Notes: generated from the sequence alone by a model not told the origin. A stretch of DNA of 64,000 nucleotides from Mycolicibacterium sediminis (GCF_010731735.1 NZ_AP022588.1:4836001-4900000), one strand, 5' to 3'. Shown: positions 1 through 10,937, counted from the first letter of the stretch. A program made the numbers and translations.

Positions 1-35
1 GGCCATCGGTCATGGGGAAATCATATAACTCGTGA

Positions 36-1133
36 CTAGCGAGTTTTAGCCTCCACGAACGGCGGCGCGACCACCTCGCACTCGAGCCGCTTGCCGCGGA
101 CGTCGACGGCCACCGTCTGCCCGTCGGCGATGCCGGCGGCGGTGTCGATCAGCGCCAGTGCGATGCCGACCTTCAGCGACGGCGAGAACGTGCCCGACGT
201 GGTGACGCCGACCGGGTCGTCGCCGGCGAGCACCGTCATCTCGGCGCGGGGCACGCCCCGCCCCACGGCCTTGAGCCCGCGCAGGGTCCGCGTGGGTCCG
301 GCGGCCTTCTCGGCAAGCAGCGCGTCACGACCCCAGAAGGCGTCCTTCTTCCAGCCGACGGCCCAGCCGCACCGGGCCTGCACCGGCGACACCTCGGCGG
401 TCAGCTCGTGTCCGTGCAGCGGGTAGCCCATCTCCGTGCGCAGCGTGTCGCGTGCGCCGAGGCCGGCGGGCTCGCCGCCTGCCTCGCGAACCGCCTCGAC
501 GAGCGCGTCGAACACCACACCGGCGCGGTCCCACGTCGGGAGCAGTTCGTAGCCCTGCTCACCGGTGTAGCCCGTCCGGCACACGCGCACCGGGACGCCG
601 TCGTACTCGGCGTCGGCGTAGCCCATGTAATCCATGTCGGTCGGCAGCCCGAGCCCACCGACCACCTCGGCCGACCGCGGACCCTGCACGGCCAGCACGG
701 CGTACGAGCGGTGCTCGTCTGTGATCGTCAGCCCCTCGGGCGCGCGCTCCTTCAGCGCGGCCACGACGGCGGGCGTGTTGGCGGCGTTGGGCACGAGGAA
801 CACCTCGTCCTCGGAGACGTAGTAGGCGATCAGGTCGTCGATGACGCCGCCGGAGTCGTTGCAGCACAACGTGTACTGCGCCTTGCCCGTCCCGATCCGG
901 TTCAGGTCGTTGGTGAACGCGGAGTTGACGTAGGCCGCTGCCCCGGGTCCCTTGATCAGCGCCTTGCCGAGGTGGCTGACGTCGAAGAGACCGACGGCGG
1001 TGCGGGTGGCGTTGTGCTCGGTGACGGTGCCGGCGTACGACACCGGCATCAGCCAGCCCCCGAACTCGGCGAAACTGGCGCCCAGTTCGCGATGGCGATC
1101 TTCGAGCGGGCCCTGGAGCAGGTTGTCGGTCAC
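36..1133 (-). CDS. gcvT: Aminomethyltransferase, glycine cleavage T protein
   Basis: T protein of the glycine cleavage system: it takes the aminomethyl group from the lipoyl arm of GcvH and passes the one-carbon unit to tetrahydrofolate, releasing ammonia. The 365-residue product opens with LEDRHRELGASFAEFGGW and carries DVSHLGKALI, the folate-fold segment GYTGEQGYEL and the late GARDTLRTEMGYPLHGHEL block typical of GcvT. The reading frame stays open up to 1181, but the homologous N-terminus begins at the GTG at 1133. It stands alone, divergent from pepA; H and P proteins are not in the window. Confidence 0.95.
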   Translation of the reverse strand: MTDNLLQGPLEDRHRELGASFAEFGGWLMPVSYAGTVTEHNATRTAVGLFDVSHLGKALIKGPGAAAYVNSAFTNDLNRIGTGKAQYTLCCNDSGGVIDDLIAYYVSEDEVFLVPNAANTPAVVAALKERAPEGLTITDEHRSYAVLAVQGPRSAEVVGGLGLPTDMDYMGYADAEYDGVPVRVCRTGYTGEQGYELLPTWDRAGVVFDALVEAVREAGGEPAGLGARDTLRTEMGYPLHGHELTAEVSPVQARCGWAVGWKKDAFWGRDALLAEKAAGPTRTLRGLKAVGRGVPRAEMTVLAGDDPVGVTTSGTFSPSLKVGIALALIDTAAGIADGQTVAVDVRGKRLECEVVAPPFVEAKTR

Positions 1134-1148
1134 GAGAAGCAAGATTAA

Positions 1149-1277
1149 CCCCTGGTCGCTTGGCGCCCGCCCGCCGATCAATCCCCCGGTCGCTTCGCTC
1201 CTGCCCGCCGATCAATCCCCCGGTCGCTTCGCTCCTGCCCGCCGATCAAACCCCCGGTCGCTTCGCTCCTGCCCGCC
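1149..1277. repeat. Tandem 34-bp repeat, three units plus a degenerate one
   Basis: Three consecutive 34-bp units lie at 1176-1209, 1210-1243 and 1244-1277, each ending in GGTCGCTTCGCTCCTGCCC followed by GCC. They differ at a single position (ATCAAT versus ATCAAA). A decayed partial unit covers 1149-1175. The array fills most of the gap between the divergent gcvT and pepA genes, where promoters of both should lie. A lone inverted copy of the core occurs at 10812-10837, so the unit is dispersed in the genome. Confidence 0.9.
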
Positions 1278-1301
1278 GGACCCTCGCTAGGGTTGATTCC
1301 C

Positions 1302-2813
1302 GTGAGCACCGCACCCGAATACCAGTCCCCCACCGTCACCGTCGCCACCAGCCTGCCCAAGCGCGGGGTCGGTTCGGCGGTGCTGATCCTCCCGGTCGTC
1401 ACGGGTGACGACGACACCGCCCGGGTGGTGTCGACGCCCTTCCTCGACGCCACGGCCGTCGGCGAGATCGAAGCGGCGCTCGCGGCGCTCGGCGCCAAGG
1501 GTGGCAGCGACCAGGTGACGCGCGTGATCGCGCCGTCGCTGCCGGTCGCCAGCGTCCTGGCCGTCGGCCTGGGCGCAGCGCGTGACGAGTGGTCGGCCGA
1601 CGCGGTGCGTCGCGCCTCGGGCGTCGCGGCACGCACCCTGTCCGGGACCGAGTCGGTGATCACGGCGCTGTCGGAACTCAACACCGAGACTGCGGTCGAG
1701 GGCCTCATCCTCGGCGCCTACCGGTTCAGCGACTTCCGTAGCGAGAAGACCGCACCCAAGGAGCCGGCGCTGGCGAAGATCACCGCGCTGGCCACCGCCA
1801 AGGACGCCAAGGCCAACGCCGTCCGCGGGACCGACATCGCGACCGCGATCGCGACGGCGCGCGACTTCGTCAACACCCCGCCCAGCCACCTCTTCCCCGC
1901 CGAGTTCGCCGAACGGGCACGGGCACTCGGCAAGTCGGTGGGCCTCGAGGTGGAGGTGCTCGACGAGAAGGCCCTCGAGAAGGCGGGATACGGCGGCATC
2001 GTCGGCGTCGGCAAGGGCTCGTCGCGTCCCCCGCGGCTGGTGCGACTGACCTACAAGGGTGCCAAGCGCGGCGAGGGCAAGAAGGTCGCACTCGTCGGCA
2101 AGGGCATCACGTTCGACACCGGCGGCATCTCGATCAAGCCGGCACTGAACATGCATCAGATGACCTCCGACATGGGTGGTGCGGCCGCGGTCATCGCGAC
2201 GGTCGTGCTCGCCGCCAAGCAGCAGGTGCCGGTCGACGTCATCGCGACCGTCCCGATGGCCGAGAACATGCCGTCGTCGACTGCGCAGCGCCCCGGGGAC
2301 GTGCTCACCCAGTACGGCGGCATCACCGTCGAGGTGCTCAACACCGACGCCGAGGGCAGGCTCATCCTGGCCGACGGCATCGCGCGGGCCTGCGAGGACG
2401 GCCCCGACTACCTGATCGAGACCTCGACGCTGACCGGTGCGCAGACCGTTGCGCTCGGCGCGCGCACCCCCGGCGTGATGGGCAGCGACGAGTTCCGCGA
2501 CCGGGTCGCCGGACTGTCCCAGCAGGTCGGCGAGAACGGGTGGGCGATGCCGCTGCCGGAGGAACTGAAGGACGACCTGAAGTCGACCGTCGCCGACCTG
2601 GCGAACGTCAGCGGATCGCGCTTCGCCGGGATGCTCGTCGCGGGCGTCTACCTGCGCGAGTTCGTCGCCGAGGGCGTCCAGTGGGCGCACATCGACGTCG
2701 CCGGACCGGCGTACAACACCGGCGGCCCCTGGGGCTACACCGGCAAGGGCGGCACGGGCGTGCCGACGCGCACGATGTTCGCCGCCATCGAGGACGTCGC
2801 GAAGAACGGCTGA
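1302..2813 (+). CDS. pepA: Leucyl aminopeptidase (M17 family)
   Basis: Cytosolic two-metal aminopeptidase of family M17 that releases N-terminal residues in peptide turnover (called pepB in M. tuberculosis). The 503-residue product shows the metal-binding GKGITFDTGG segment, SDMGGAAAV and the family signature NTDAEGRLILADG. GTG at 1302 is chosen because VSTAPEYQSPTVTVATS aligns with the M. tuberculosis start; an in-frame TTG at 1293 is possible. It is divergent from gcvT across the 34-bp repeats. The adenylate cyclase gene that I recall between these two in M. tuberculosis is missing here. Confidence 0.95.
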   Translation: MSTAPEYQSPTVTVATSLPKRGVGSAVLILPVVTGDDDTARVVSTPFLDATAVGEIEAALAALGAKGGSDQVTRVIAPSLPVASVLAVGLGAARDEWSADAVRRASGVAARTLSGTESVITALSELNTETAVEGLILGAYRFSDFRSEKTAPKEPALAKITALATAKDAKANAVRGTDIATAIATARDFVNTPPSHLFPAEFAERARALGKSVGLEVEVLDEKALEKAGYGGIVGVGKGSSRPPRLVRLTYKGAKRGEGKKVALVGKGITFDTGGISIKPALNMHQMTSDMGGAAAVIATVVLAAKQQVPVDVIATVPMAENMPSSTAQRPGDVLTQYGGITVEVLNTDAEGRLILADGIARACEDGPDYLIETSTLTGAQTVALGARTPGVMGSDEFRDRVAGLSQQVGENGWAMPLPEELKDDLKSTVADLANVSGSRFAGMLVAGVYLREFVAEGVQWAHIDVAGPAYNTGGPWGYTGKGGTGVPTRTMFAAIEDVAKNG

Positions 2814-2814
2814 G

Positions 2815-4590
2815 CTAGACGATCCCGGCGCGGGCCGTGCTGCGCAGTGCCTGCGGGGCGATCCGCGAGGTGCCGTACAGCAGGTACGCCTCGGGGGCCA
2901 CGGGGCGGATCGGCTTGTTCTTGCGCACCGCCGACACGATCGCCTTCGCGACCTTGTCCGGTCCGTAGTGCCGCGCGGCGAACATCGCCTCGAGCTGCCT
3001 ACGCCTGCCCGAGACCTGACCCGCCTTGCCCGGCGGGGCGTCGAAGCGGGTGGTGTGCACGATGTTGGTGTCGATGACGCCCGGGCAGACGGTGGTCAAA
3101 CCGATTCCGGCCGATGACAATTCGGCCCGTAGGCAGTCGGAGAACATGTAGACCGCGGCCTTCGAGGTGCAGTAGGCGTTCATCGCCTGCAGCGGTGCGT
3201 ACGCCGCCATCGAGGAGACGTTGACGACGTGGCCGCCGGTGCCGCGTTCGACGAGCCGCCGCGCGAAGGAACGGCATCCGTTCACCACGCCACCGAGGTT
3301 GACGTCGAGCACGCGGTCCCACTGCTCGGCGGGCGTGTCGAGGAACGATCCCGCATGGCCGATGCCGGCGTTGTTGACCACGACGTCGGGCACCCCGTGC
3401 TCGGCGCAGACGCGGTCGGCGAACGCCTCGACGGCGTCGGCGTCGGACACGTCGAGCGCGTAGGCGAACGCCGTCCCGCCCGCGGCGGCGATGGTCGCCG
3501 CGGTCGCCTTCGCGCTCGCCTCGTCGACGTCGCTCGCGATCACGTCGGCGCCCTCGCGGGCGAACGCGAGGGCGGTCTCGCGACCGATGCCGCTGCCCGC
3601 CCCGGTGACCGAGACCAGCATGTCGCCGAAGTGTCCGCGCGGGCGTCCCACCTGAGCGCGCAGCAGTCCACGGGCGGGCGCGGCACCGCCGATCAGATCG
3701 GCCAGTTCGGTCACCGCCGTCGCGAGCACCTGCGGGTGCGACATCGGCGCCCAGTGCCCGGCGGGGACGTCGCGGCGCCACAGCCGAGACATCCACCGGT
3801 CCGCGTCGTCGTAGAGGTAGGGGCGGACGAAGGGGTCGCGCGCGTTCACGATCAGTTGCACGGGCACGTCGACGCGGTGGTCCTTGCGCCCACCAGCCAG
3901 CGCGCGAAAGTAGTTGGCGGGGTACACCTTCATGCTCGTCGCGGCATCGGCGGCGAACGTCGTCGAGTGGTGTATCCGGTGGGCGGGAATGCCGTCGCGC
4001 GTGCGCAGCACCCGGCCCATGGCGCCGGCCCGGAAGGCGACGCGGACCAGCGCGGGCGCCAGGACGGGCACGGAGAACGCGGCCATGTAGGTCAGCCGCA
4101 ACACCTGCACGAGCGCCCGGAGGAAGCGGCGCGGCAGGTAGGGCCGCTTGAGGTTGTCGATCACGAACCGGTTGAGGTGGTCGGTGCTCGGGCCCGACAC
4201 CGAGGTGAACGACGCGATCCGGGCCGACGCGTCCGGCCGGGCGAGGTACTCCCATACGCCGACTGAACCCCAGTCGTGGCCGAGCACGTGTACCGGCTCG
4301 TCCGGGGAGACCGCGCCGATGACGGCGGCGACGTCGTCGGCGAAGCGCTGCATCGTGTACGCCGACACGGGTCGCGGCGCATCGGATCCGCCCACGCCGC
4401 GGTTGTCGTAGCGGACCACGCGGAACCGATCGGCCAGCAGGGGCACCACGCCGTCCCACAGCACGTGCGAGTCGGGCCACCCGTGGACCAGGACGACGGT
4501 CGGACCGTCGGTGGTGCCCTCCTCGTGACAGGACAGCGTCACGCCGTCGGCACTCCGGACGGTGAACCCGCGGCGCGCCACCCCGGTCAT
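2815..4590 (-). CDS. ephD: EphD: alpha/beta-hydrolase (epoxide hydrolase) fused to short-chain dehydrogenase
   Basis: A 591-residue two-domain enzyme. The N-terminal half is an alpha/beta-hydrolase of epoxide-hydrolase type, with oxyanion motif HGWPDS and nucleophile elbow GHDWGS, where Asp is the nucleophile. The C-terminal half is an SDR with cofactor loop TGAGSGIG, NNAG and active site YCTSK. In M. tuberculosis EphD is linked to modification of mycolic acids. ATG at 4590 is chosen because homology begins there, and it overlaps the stop of the upstream small gene by four bases (ATGA), implying coupled translation. Confidence 0.93.
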   Translation of the reverse strand: MTGVARRGFTVRSADGVTLSCHEEGTTDGPTVVLVHGWPDSHVLWDGVVPLLADRFRVVRYDNRGVGGSDAPRPVSAYTMQRFADDVAAVIGAVSPDEPVHVLGHDWGSVGVWEYLARPDASARIASFTSVSGPSTDHLNRFVIDNLKRPYLPRRFLRALVQVLRLTYMAAFSVPVLAPALVRVAFRAGAMGRVLRTRDGIPAHRIHHSTTFAADAATSMKVYPANYFRALAGGRKDHRVDVPVQLIVNARDPFVRPYLYDDADRWMSRLWRRDVPAGHWAPMSHPQVLATAVTELADLIGGAAPARGLLRAQVGRPRGHFGDMLVSVTGAGSGIGRETALAFAREGADVIASDVDEASAKATAATIAAAGGTAFAYALDVSDADAVEAFADRVCAEHGVPDVVVNNAGIGHAGSFLDTPAEQWDRVLDVNLGGVVNGCRSFARRLVERGTGGHVVNVSSMAAYAPLQAMNAYCTSKAAVYMFSDCLRAELSSAGIGLTTVCPGVIDTNIVHTTRFDAPPGKAGQVSGRRRQLEAMFAARHYGPDKVAKAIVSAVRKNKPIRPVAPEAYLLYGTSRIAPQALRSTARAGIV

Positions 4591-4940
4591 CGTTCCTCGA
4601 GTTCTCGTCGTGCGGCACGCTTGCGCTCGATGCGGCGCTTCTCGTCGTAGTCGCGCATGCGCTGCGGGTAACCGACCTTCTGCACGTCGTAGACGGGGAT
4701 GCCGAGCTGCTCGTTCAGGCGGCGAGCACCGGCCTGGCCGTTCGTCCTCCGACGGGTCCACTCACCGTCGGCCGCGACGAGGCACGCCGTGAATTCCGTG
4801 ACCGTCGTCTGGGGTTCGATGAACGCCTCGACGCCGGTGTGGGTGGCCACCCACTCCTTCATGTACCTGAGGTCCGCCGCCGGATCGGTGCCGCGCGCAC
4901 CCCGCGATCCACGTCGTCGAAACCTGTCGAAGAGTCCCAA
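4587..4940 (-). CDS. Conserved small basic protein upstream of ephD, function unknown
   Basis: A predicted 117-residue soluble protein beginning LGLFDRFRRRG and ending in a very basic stretch around KRRIERKRAARRELEER. The middle (DLRYMKEWVATHTGVEAFIE, then TTVTEFTACLVAADGEW) looks folded. The start is uncertain: TTG at 4940 has an AAGGAG ribosome-binding site ten bases upstream, and an in-frame ATG lies at 4973. Its stop overlaps the ephD start by four bases, so the two are probably translated together. I do not recognise the family. Real-gene status rests on the coupling and codon pattern. Confidence 0.6.
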   Translation of the reverse strand: MGLFDRFRRRGSRGARGTDPAADLRYMKEWVATHTGVEAFIEPQTTVTEFTACLVAADGEWTRRRTNGQAGARRLNEQLGIPVYDVQKVGYPQRMRDYDEKRRIERKRAARRELEER

Positions 4941-5100
4941 CTCGACCCGACTCCTTCCGGCACCAGGTGCCATCACCACCTTCGATAGTGCCAGAGCAGA
5001 CAGACCGCAGGTCCACGACGACCGGGACGCACGGACGTGGAAGGATGGGTGCCGCGAGATCTTCACAGCCGCACGCGACCGTACGAGGGAGTCACAAGAC

Positions 5101-6951
<1,851 letters not shown>

Positions 6952-6954
6952 CCC

Positions 6955-7857
6955 GTGTCCGTCATCGCCATCGCCGGCTCGTCCGGGGTGATCGGGTCGG
7001 CACTCGTCTCGGTGCTGCGGGCCGCCGACCACCGGGTGCTGCGGCTGGTCCGTCGGCCTCCGGCGCACGCGGACGACGTGTTCTGGGACCCGGATACCGG
7101 CGACTTCGACGCGCGGGTCCTCGACCAGGTCGACGCGGTCGTCAACATGTGCGGCGTGGGCGTCGGCGACAAGCGCTGGTCCGGTGCGTTCAAGCAGAGC
7201 CTGCGCGACAGCCGGATCGGCCCGACCGAGGTGCTCTCGAACGCCGTCGCCGAGGCGGGCGTGCCGGTGCTGGTGAACTCGAGTGCGGTCGGTTACTACG
7301 GCGACACGCGCGATCGGATCGCCGACGAGACCGCACCTCCGGGCGACGGCTTCCTGGCCCGGCTCTGCGTCGACTGGGAGGCCGCGACCGCCGAGGCTCG
7401 CCGGGCGGGGACGCGGGTGGTCATGGTCCGCACGGGCCTGGTGCTGTCCCGGACGGGTGGCGTGCTCGGTCGGCTTCGGCCGCTGTTCGGGTTCGGCCTC
7501 GGCGCCCGGCTCGGCAACGGCCGCCAGTACATGCCGTGGATCAGCCTGGAGGACGAGATCCGGGCGCTGCTGTTCACCATCGACGAGGACGTGTCCGGGC
7601 CGGTGAACCTCACCGGTCCGGCGCCGGTGACCAACGCCGAGTTCACCTCCGCGCTGGGACGTGCGGTGCACCGACCGGCCGTGCTGCCCGCGCCGGCCTT
7701 CGTCCTCCGCGCGGCGCTCGGAGAGTTCGCCGACGAGGGACTGCTCGGCGGACAGCGCGCCATTCCCGCGGTGCTGGAGCGTGCCGGATTCGAGTTCCGG
7801 CACAACACGATCGGTGAGGCACTGGCGTACGCGACGGCCGCGACCGACGCCGGTTAG
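6955..7857 (+). CDS. TIGR01777-type NAD(P)-dependent epimerase/SDR protein
   Basis: A 300-residue extended short-chain dehydrogenase of the YfcH/SulA-like group, equivalent to M. tuberculosis Rv2216 by position. The N-terminus shows the nucleotide-binding loop AIAGSSGVIGSAL. Further on are VVNMCGVGVGDKRWS, the SSAVGYYGD active-site region and GRQYMPWISLEDEI. The C-terminal DUF1731-like tail ends with the family-type AIPAVLERAGFEFRH. It begins at GTG 6955, three bases after the dlaT stop, so it is in the dlaT transcription unit. The substrate is not known. Confidence 0.88.
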   Translation: MSVIAIAGSSGVIGSALVSVLRAADHRVLRLVRRPPAHADDVFWDPDTGDFDARVLDQVDAVVNMCGVGVGDKRWSGAFKQSLRDSRIGPTEVLSNAVAEAGVPVLVNSSAVGYYGDTRDRIADETAPPGDGFLARLCVDWEAATAEARRAGTRVVMVRTGLVLSRTGGVLGRLRPLFGFGLGARLGNGRQYMPWISLEDEIRALLFTIDEDVSGPVNLTGPAPVTNAEFTSALGRAVHRPAVLPAPAFVLRAALGEFADEGLLGGQRAIPAVLERAGFEFRHNTIGEALAYATAATDAG

Positions 7858-7876
7858 CGGGCGTACCGTGGATCGC

Positions 7877-8566
7877 GTGTCGGCCGCCTCCGTACGCTCC
7901 TCGTCCTCGCCCGTCGACGTGCGCCGTCTCGGCTCCGTCGACTACCGCGAGGCCTGGCAGCTGCAGCGGGATCTGGCCGACGCCAGGGTCGCGGGAGGGC
8001 CCGACACCCTGCTGCTGCTCGAGCATCCCCCGACCTACACCGCGGGCAAGCGCACCGAGCCGCACGAACGTCCCGACTCCACCGTCCCGGGGGCACCTCC
8101 GGTGATCGACACCGATCGCGGCGGCAAGATCACCTGGCACGGCCCCGGCCAACTCGTCGGCTACCCGGTGATCGGCCTCGTCGAGCCGATGGACGTCGTC
8201 CAGTTCGTCCGCCGTCTGGAGGACGCGCTGATGCGGGTGTGCACCGACCTCGGCGTCGAGACGGTCCGGGTGGCAGGACGATCCGGCGTCTGGGTGGCCG
8301 GCGTGCACGGGCGGCCCGACCGCAAGATCGCGGCCATCGGCATCCGCGTGGCACGCGCGACGACGCTGCACGGGTTCGCGCTCAACTGTGATTGCGATCT
8401 CTCCGCGTACGACGCGATCGTGCCATGCGGCATCGCCGATGCGGGCGTGACGTCGCTGTCCGCCGAACTCGGCCGACGTGTGACGGTCGACGAGGTCGCC
8501 GACCGGGTGGCCCACGCCGTGCGCGGCGCCCTGGACGGCGAGACCGCAGTAGCATTGACGACGTGA
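7877..8566 (+). CDS. lipB: Octanoyltransferase (lipoate biosynthesis)
   Basis: Moves octanoyl groups from acyl carrier protein to the apo lipoyl domains of E2 and GcvH proteins, the first step of lipoate synthesis. The protein shows the LipB block GGKITWHGPGQLVGYPVIGL, RSGVW, the Lys of the DRKIAAIGIR segment and the catalytic Cys in SAYDAIVPCGI. The start is ambiguous: GTG at 7877 gives a length close to M. tuberculosis LipB, and GTG at 7868 is also in frame. Its stop overlaps the lipA start (GTGA), so the two are translationally coupled. Confidence 0.95.
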   Translation: MSAASVRSSSSPVDVRRLGSVDYREAWQLQRDLADARVAGGPDTLLLLEHPPTYTAGKRTEPHERPDSTVPGAPPVIDTDRGGKITWHGPGQLVGYPVIGLVEPMDVVQFVRRLEDALMRVCTDLGVETVRVAGRSGVWVAGVHGRPDRKIAAIGIRVARATTLHGFALNCDCDLSAYDAIVPCGIADAGVTSLSAELGRRVTVDEVADRVAHAVRGALDGETAVALTT

Positions 8567-9498
8567 GCGTCGACCCCGGAAACCGCAAGCTGCTGCGCCT
8601 CGAGGTCCGCAACGCCGAAACTCCCATCGAGCGCAAGCCGCCGTGGATCAAGACGACGCTGAGGACCGGTCCCGAATACAAGGAACTCAAGGCGCTGGTG
8701 CGCCGCGAGGGCCTGCACACGGTGTGCGAGGAGGCGGGCTGCCCCAACATCTACGAGTGCTGGGAAGACCGCGAGGCCACGTTCCTGATCGGCGGCGAGC
8801 AGTGCACCCGACGCTGCGACTTCTGCCAGATCGACACCGGCAAGCCCGCCGAACTCGACCGTGACGAGCCGCGCCGCGTCGCCGAGAGCGTGCAGGCGAT
8901 GGGGCTGCGGTACTCGACGGTGACCGGCGTGGCCCGTGACGACCTGCCCGACGGTGGAGCGTGGCTGTACGCCGAGACGGTCCGCCAGATCAAGGCGCTG
9001 AACCCCAACACCGGCGTCGAGCTGCTGGCCCCCGACTTCAACGCGATTCCCGAGCAGCTGCTCGAGGTCTTCGAGTCGCGACCGGAGGTATTCGCGCACA
9101 ACGTCGAGACGGTTCCGCGCATCTTCAAGCGGATCCGTCCCGCGTTCCGCTACCAGCGCAGCCTCGACGTCATCACCGCGGCACGCGACTTCGGTCTGGT
9201 GACCAAGAGCAACCTGATCCTCGGCATGGGCGAGACGCCCGAAGAGGTCCGGGAGGCGCTCGTCGACCTGCACGGCGCCGGCTGCGACATCGTCACGATC
9301 ACCCAGTACCTCCGTCCGTCGCTGCGCCACCACCCGGTCGAGCGGTGGGTCAGGCCGGAGGAGTTCGTCGAGCACGCCGCGTACGCCGAGGGCATCGGCT
9401 TCAACGGCGTCCTCGCCGGTCCGCTGGTGCGGTCGTCCTACCGGGCGGGCCGGCTCTACGCCGAGGCCGCACGCATTCGGGCGGCATCCGCTTCCTGA
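8563..9498 (+). CDS. lipA: Lipoyl synthase (radical SAM)
   Basis: Inserts two sulfurs into the protein-bound octanoyl chain made by LipB. The 311-residue protein has both iron-sulfur sites: the auxiliary cluster ligands in CEEAGCPNIYEC preceded by HTV, and the radical-SAM CTRRCDFCQ motif. The C-terminal end RSSYRAGRLY supplies the auxiliary cluster serine. The start is GTG at 8563, overlapping the lipB stop by four bases. Its products activate DlaT just upstream. Confidence 0.97.
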   Translation: MSVDPGNRKLLRLEVRNAETPIERKPPWIKTTLRTGPEYKELKALVRREGLHTVCEEAGCPNIYECWEDREATFLIGGEQCTRRCDFCQIDTGKPAELDRDEPRRVAESVQAMGLRYSTVTGVARDDLPDGGAWLYAETVRQIKALNPNTGVELLAPDFNAIPEQLLEVFESRPEVFAHNVETVPRIFKRIRPAFRYQRSLDVITAARDFGLVTKSNLILGMGETPEEVREALVDLHGAGCDIVTITQYLRPSLRHHPVERWVRPEEFVEHAAYAEGIGFNGVLAGPLVRSSYRAGRLYAEAARIRAASAS

Positions 9499-9534
9499 TG
9501 TCGGGACGGACACCGCCACCCGTATCCTGATCCC

Positions 9535-10290
9535 ATGGCGAAGACACGCAACACCGCCGCGGCGAAGGCCGCCAAGGCCGAGGCGAAGGCCACCCGCAAG
9601 GCGGCGTCCAAGCAGCGCCGCAGCCAGTTGTGGCAGGCGTTCCAGATTCAGCGCAAGGAGGACAAGCGACTCCTGCCGTACATGGTCGGGGCGCTCGTCC
9701 TGATCGTGGCGATCGCGGTCGTCGTCGGTGTCCTGAGTGGCAGCACCTTCACGCTGGTGACGCTGATTCCGCTGGGCATCCTGCTCGGCGCGCTGGTCGC
9801 GTTCATCATCTTCGGCAGGCGCGCGCAGAAGTCGGTGTACCGCAAGGCCGAGGGCCAGACCGGCGCGGCGGCGTGGGCGCTGGACAACCTCCGCGGCAAG
9901 TGGCGGGTGACGCCTGGTGTCGCGGCGACCGGTCACTTCGACGCCGTGCACCGGGTGATCGGCCGGCCCGGCGTGATCTTCGTCGGCGAGGGATCCGCCT
10001 CCCGGGTGAAACCGCTGCTCGCGCAGGAGAAGAAACGCACCGCACGGCTCATCGGCGACACCCCGATCTACGACATCGTCGTCGGCAACGGCGAGGGCGA
10101 GGTGCCGCTGTCGAAGCTCGAACGCCACCTCACCAAGCTGCCCGCGAACATCACCGTCAAGCAGATGGACTCGCTGGAGTCCAAGCTCGTCGCGCTCGGA
10201 TCGCGCGTCGGTCCGGCCGCGATGCCGAAGGGACCGATGCCGGGCAATGCGAAGATGCGCGGCGTGCAGCGCACGGTGCGCCGCAAGTAA
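9535..10290 (+). CDS. DUF4191 two-TM membrane protein
   Basis: A 251-residue protein matching the DUF4191 family of actinobacteria (Rv2219 position). A Lys/Ala-rich cytoplasmic N-terminus is followed by two adjacent membrane segments at about residues 45-95 (VGALVLIVAIAVVVGVL, then LIPLGILLGALVAFIIFG). The rest is a soluble domain with RPGVIFVGEGSASRVKPL and a basic C-terminus. ATG at 9535 is 36 bases after lipA. The function is unknown; the family is regularly found after lipA in mycobacteria. Confidence 0.88.
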   Translation: MAKTRNTAAAKAAKAEAKATRKAASKQRRSQLWQAFQIQRKEDKRLLPYMVGALVLIVAIAVVVGVLSGSTFTLVTLIPLGILLGALVAFIIFGRRAQKSVYRKAEGQTGAAAWALDNLRGKWRVTPGVAATGHFDAVHRVIGRPGVIFVGEGSASRVKPLLAQEKKRTARLIGDTPIYDIVVGNGEGEVPLSKLERHLTKLPANITVKQMDSLESKLVALGSRVGPAAMPKGPMPGNAKMRGVQRTVRRK

Positions 10291-10304
10291 CCTCCCCCGA
10301 GCGT

Positions 10305-10784
10305 CTAGCGGCGCAGGACCACCGCGGTCTTGGACGCGAGGTCGTGAATGCCACGGTGGTCAGTGTCGGTGAACAGCGCCGGGATGACGAGAGCGGTGAG
10401 CACGCCGCGCACGAGCGCCCGGCCCACCCCGACGTGGTCGGTGCCGTCCACGGGTACGACCATCAGGCCCAGCGCCAACTGGCCCGGGGTGAAGCCGAAC
10501 AGGCGCACCGACGCGACGCCGAGCACGAACCAGATCACCAGCACCGCGGTCGACAGCGCGCCGAGCGACACCCAACCCAGCGTCATGGCCAGAGCGGCCA
10601 GCCCGTAGCTGATCAGCCAGTCGATCATCAGTGCCCCGACGCGCCTGCCGAAGCGGGCGATGGACCCGGGACCCTGCTCGGGCAGTCCGAGGCGCTCACC
10701 GGCATAGGTGTTCGTGCCCTGACCGGACCCGCCCGCGTCGGCGGGGGGCGGACCGGAGAGCCAGGAACCGAAGGTGCGCGCCAT
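10305..10784 (-). CDS. RDD family membrane protein
   Basis: A 159-residue membrane protein of the RDD family (Rv2219A position), with Arg in ARFGRRVGALMIDWL and Asp residues in the first helix, two or three hydrophobic segments, and GFTPGQLALGLMVVPVDG. The end is HDLASKTAVVLRR, usual for RDD proteins. The family is small and transporter-like, and its role in mycobacteria is not established. It is convergent with the DUF4191 gene and divergent from glnA1. Confidence 0.88.
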   Translation of the reverse strand: MARTFGSWLSGPPPADAGGSGQGTNTYAGERLGLPEQGPGSIARFGRRVGALMIDWLISYGLAALAMTLGWVSLGALSTAVLVIWFVLGVASVRLFGFTPGQLALGLMVVPVDGTDHVGVGRALVRGVLTALVIPALFTDTDHRGIHDLASKTAVVLRR

Positions 10785-10811
10785 GTCACCAGCATATGGT
10801 CAGAGCGGTTC

Positions 10812-10837
10812 GGCGGGCAGGAGCGAAGCGACCGGGG
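10812..10837 (-). repeat. Single inverted copy of the 34-bp repeat core
   Basis: The 26 bases here are the exact reverse complement of the GC-rich core of the tandem units at 1176-1277 (core GAGCGAAGCGACCGGG). The copy lies in the divergent gap between the RDD gene and glnA1, again a promoter-bearing intergenic position. Confidence 0.85.
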
Positions 10838-10870
10838 ACACCGCACGCGTAACGTCGGCGCAACATCCGG

Positions 10871-10900
10871 TTGACTGGCCTGCAACATCGTGTCCATAGC
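10871..10900 (+). promoter_or_regulatory. Candidate promoter of glnA1
   Basis: A TTGACT hexamer at 10871-10876 is followed 18 bases later by CATAGC at 10895-10900. That fits a SigA-type promoter about 40 bases ahead of the glnA1 start. The ribosome-binding site AAGGAG lies at 10924-10929. This is inferred from consensus similarity only. Confidence 0.4.
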
Positions 10901-10937
10901 GTCAGTCGGCGGGTTACCAGTCAAAGGAGAATTCTCA

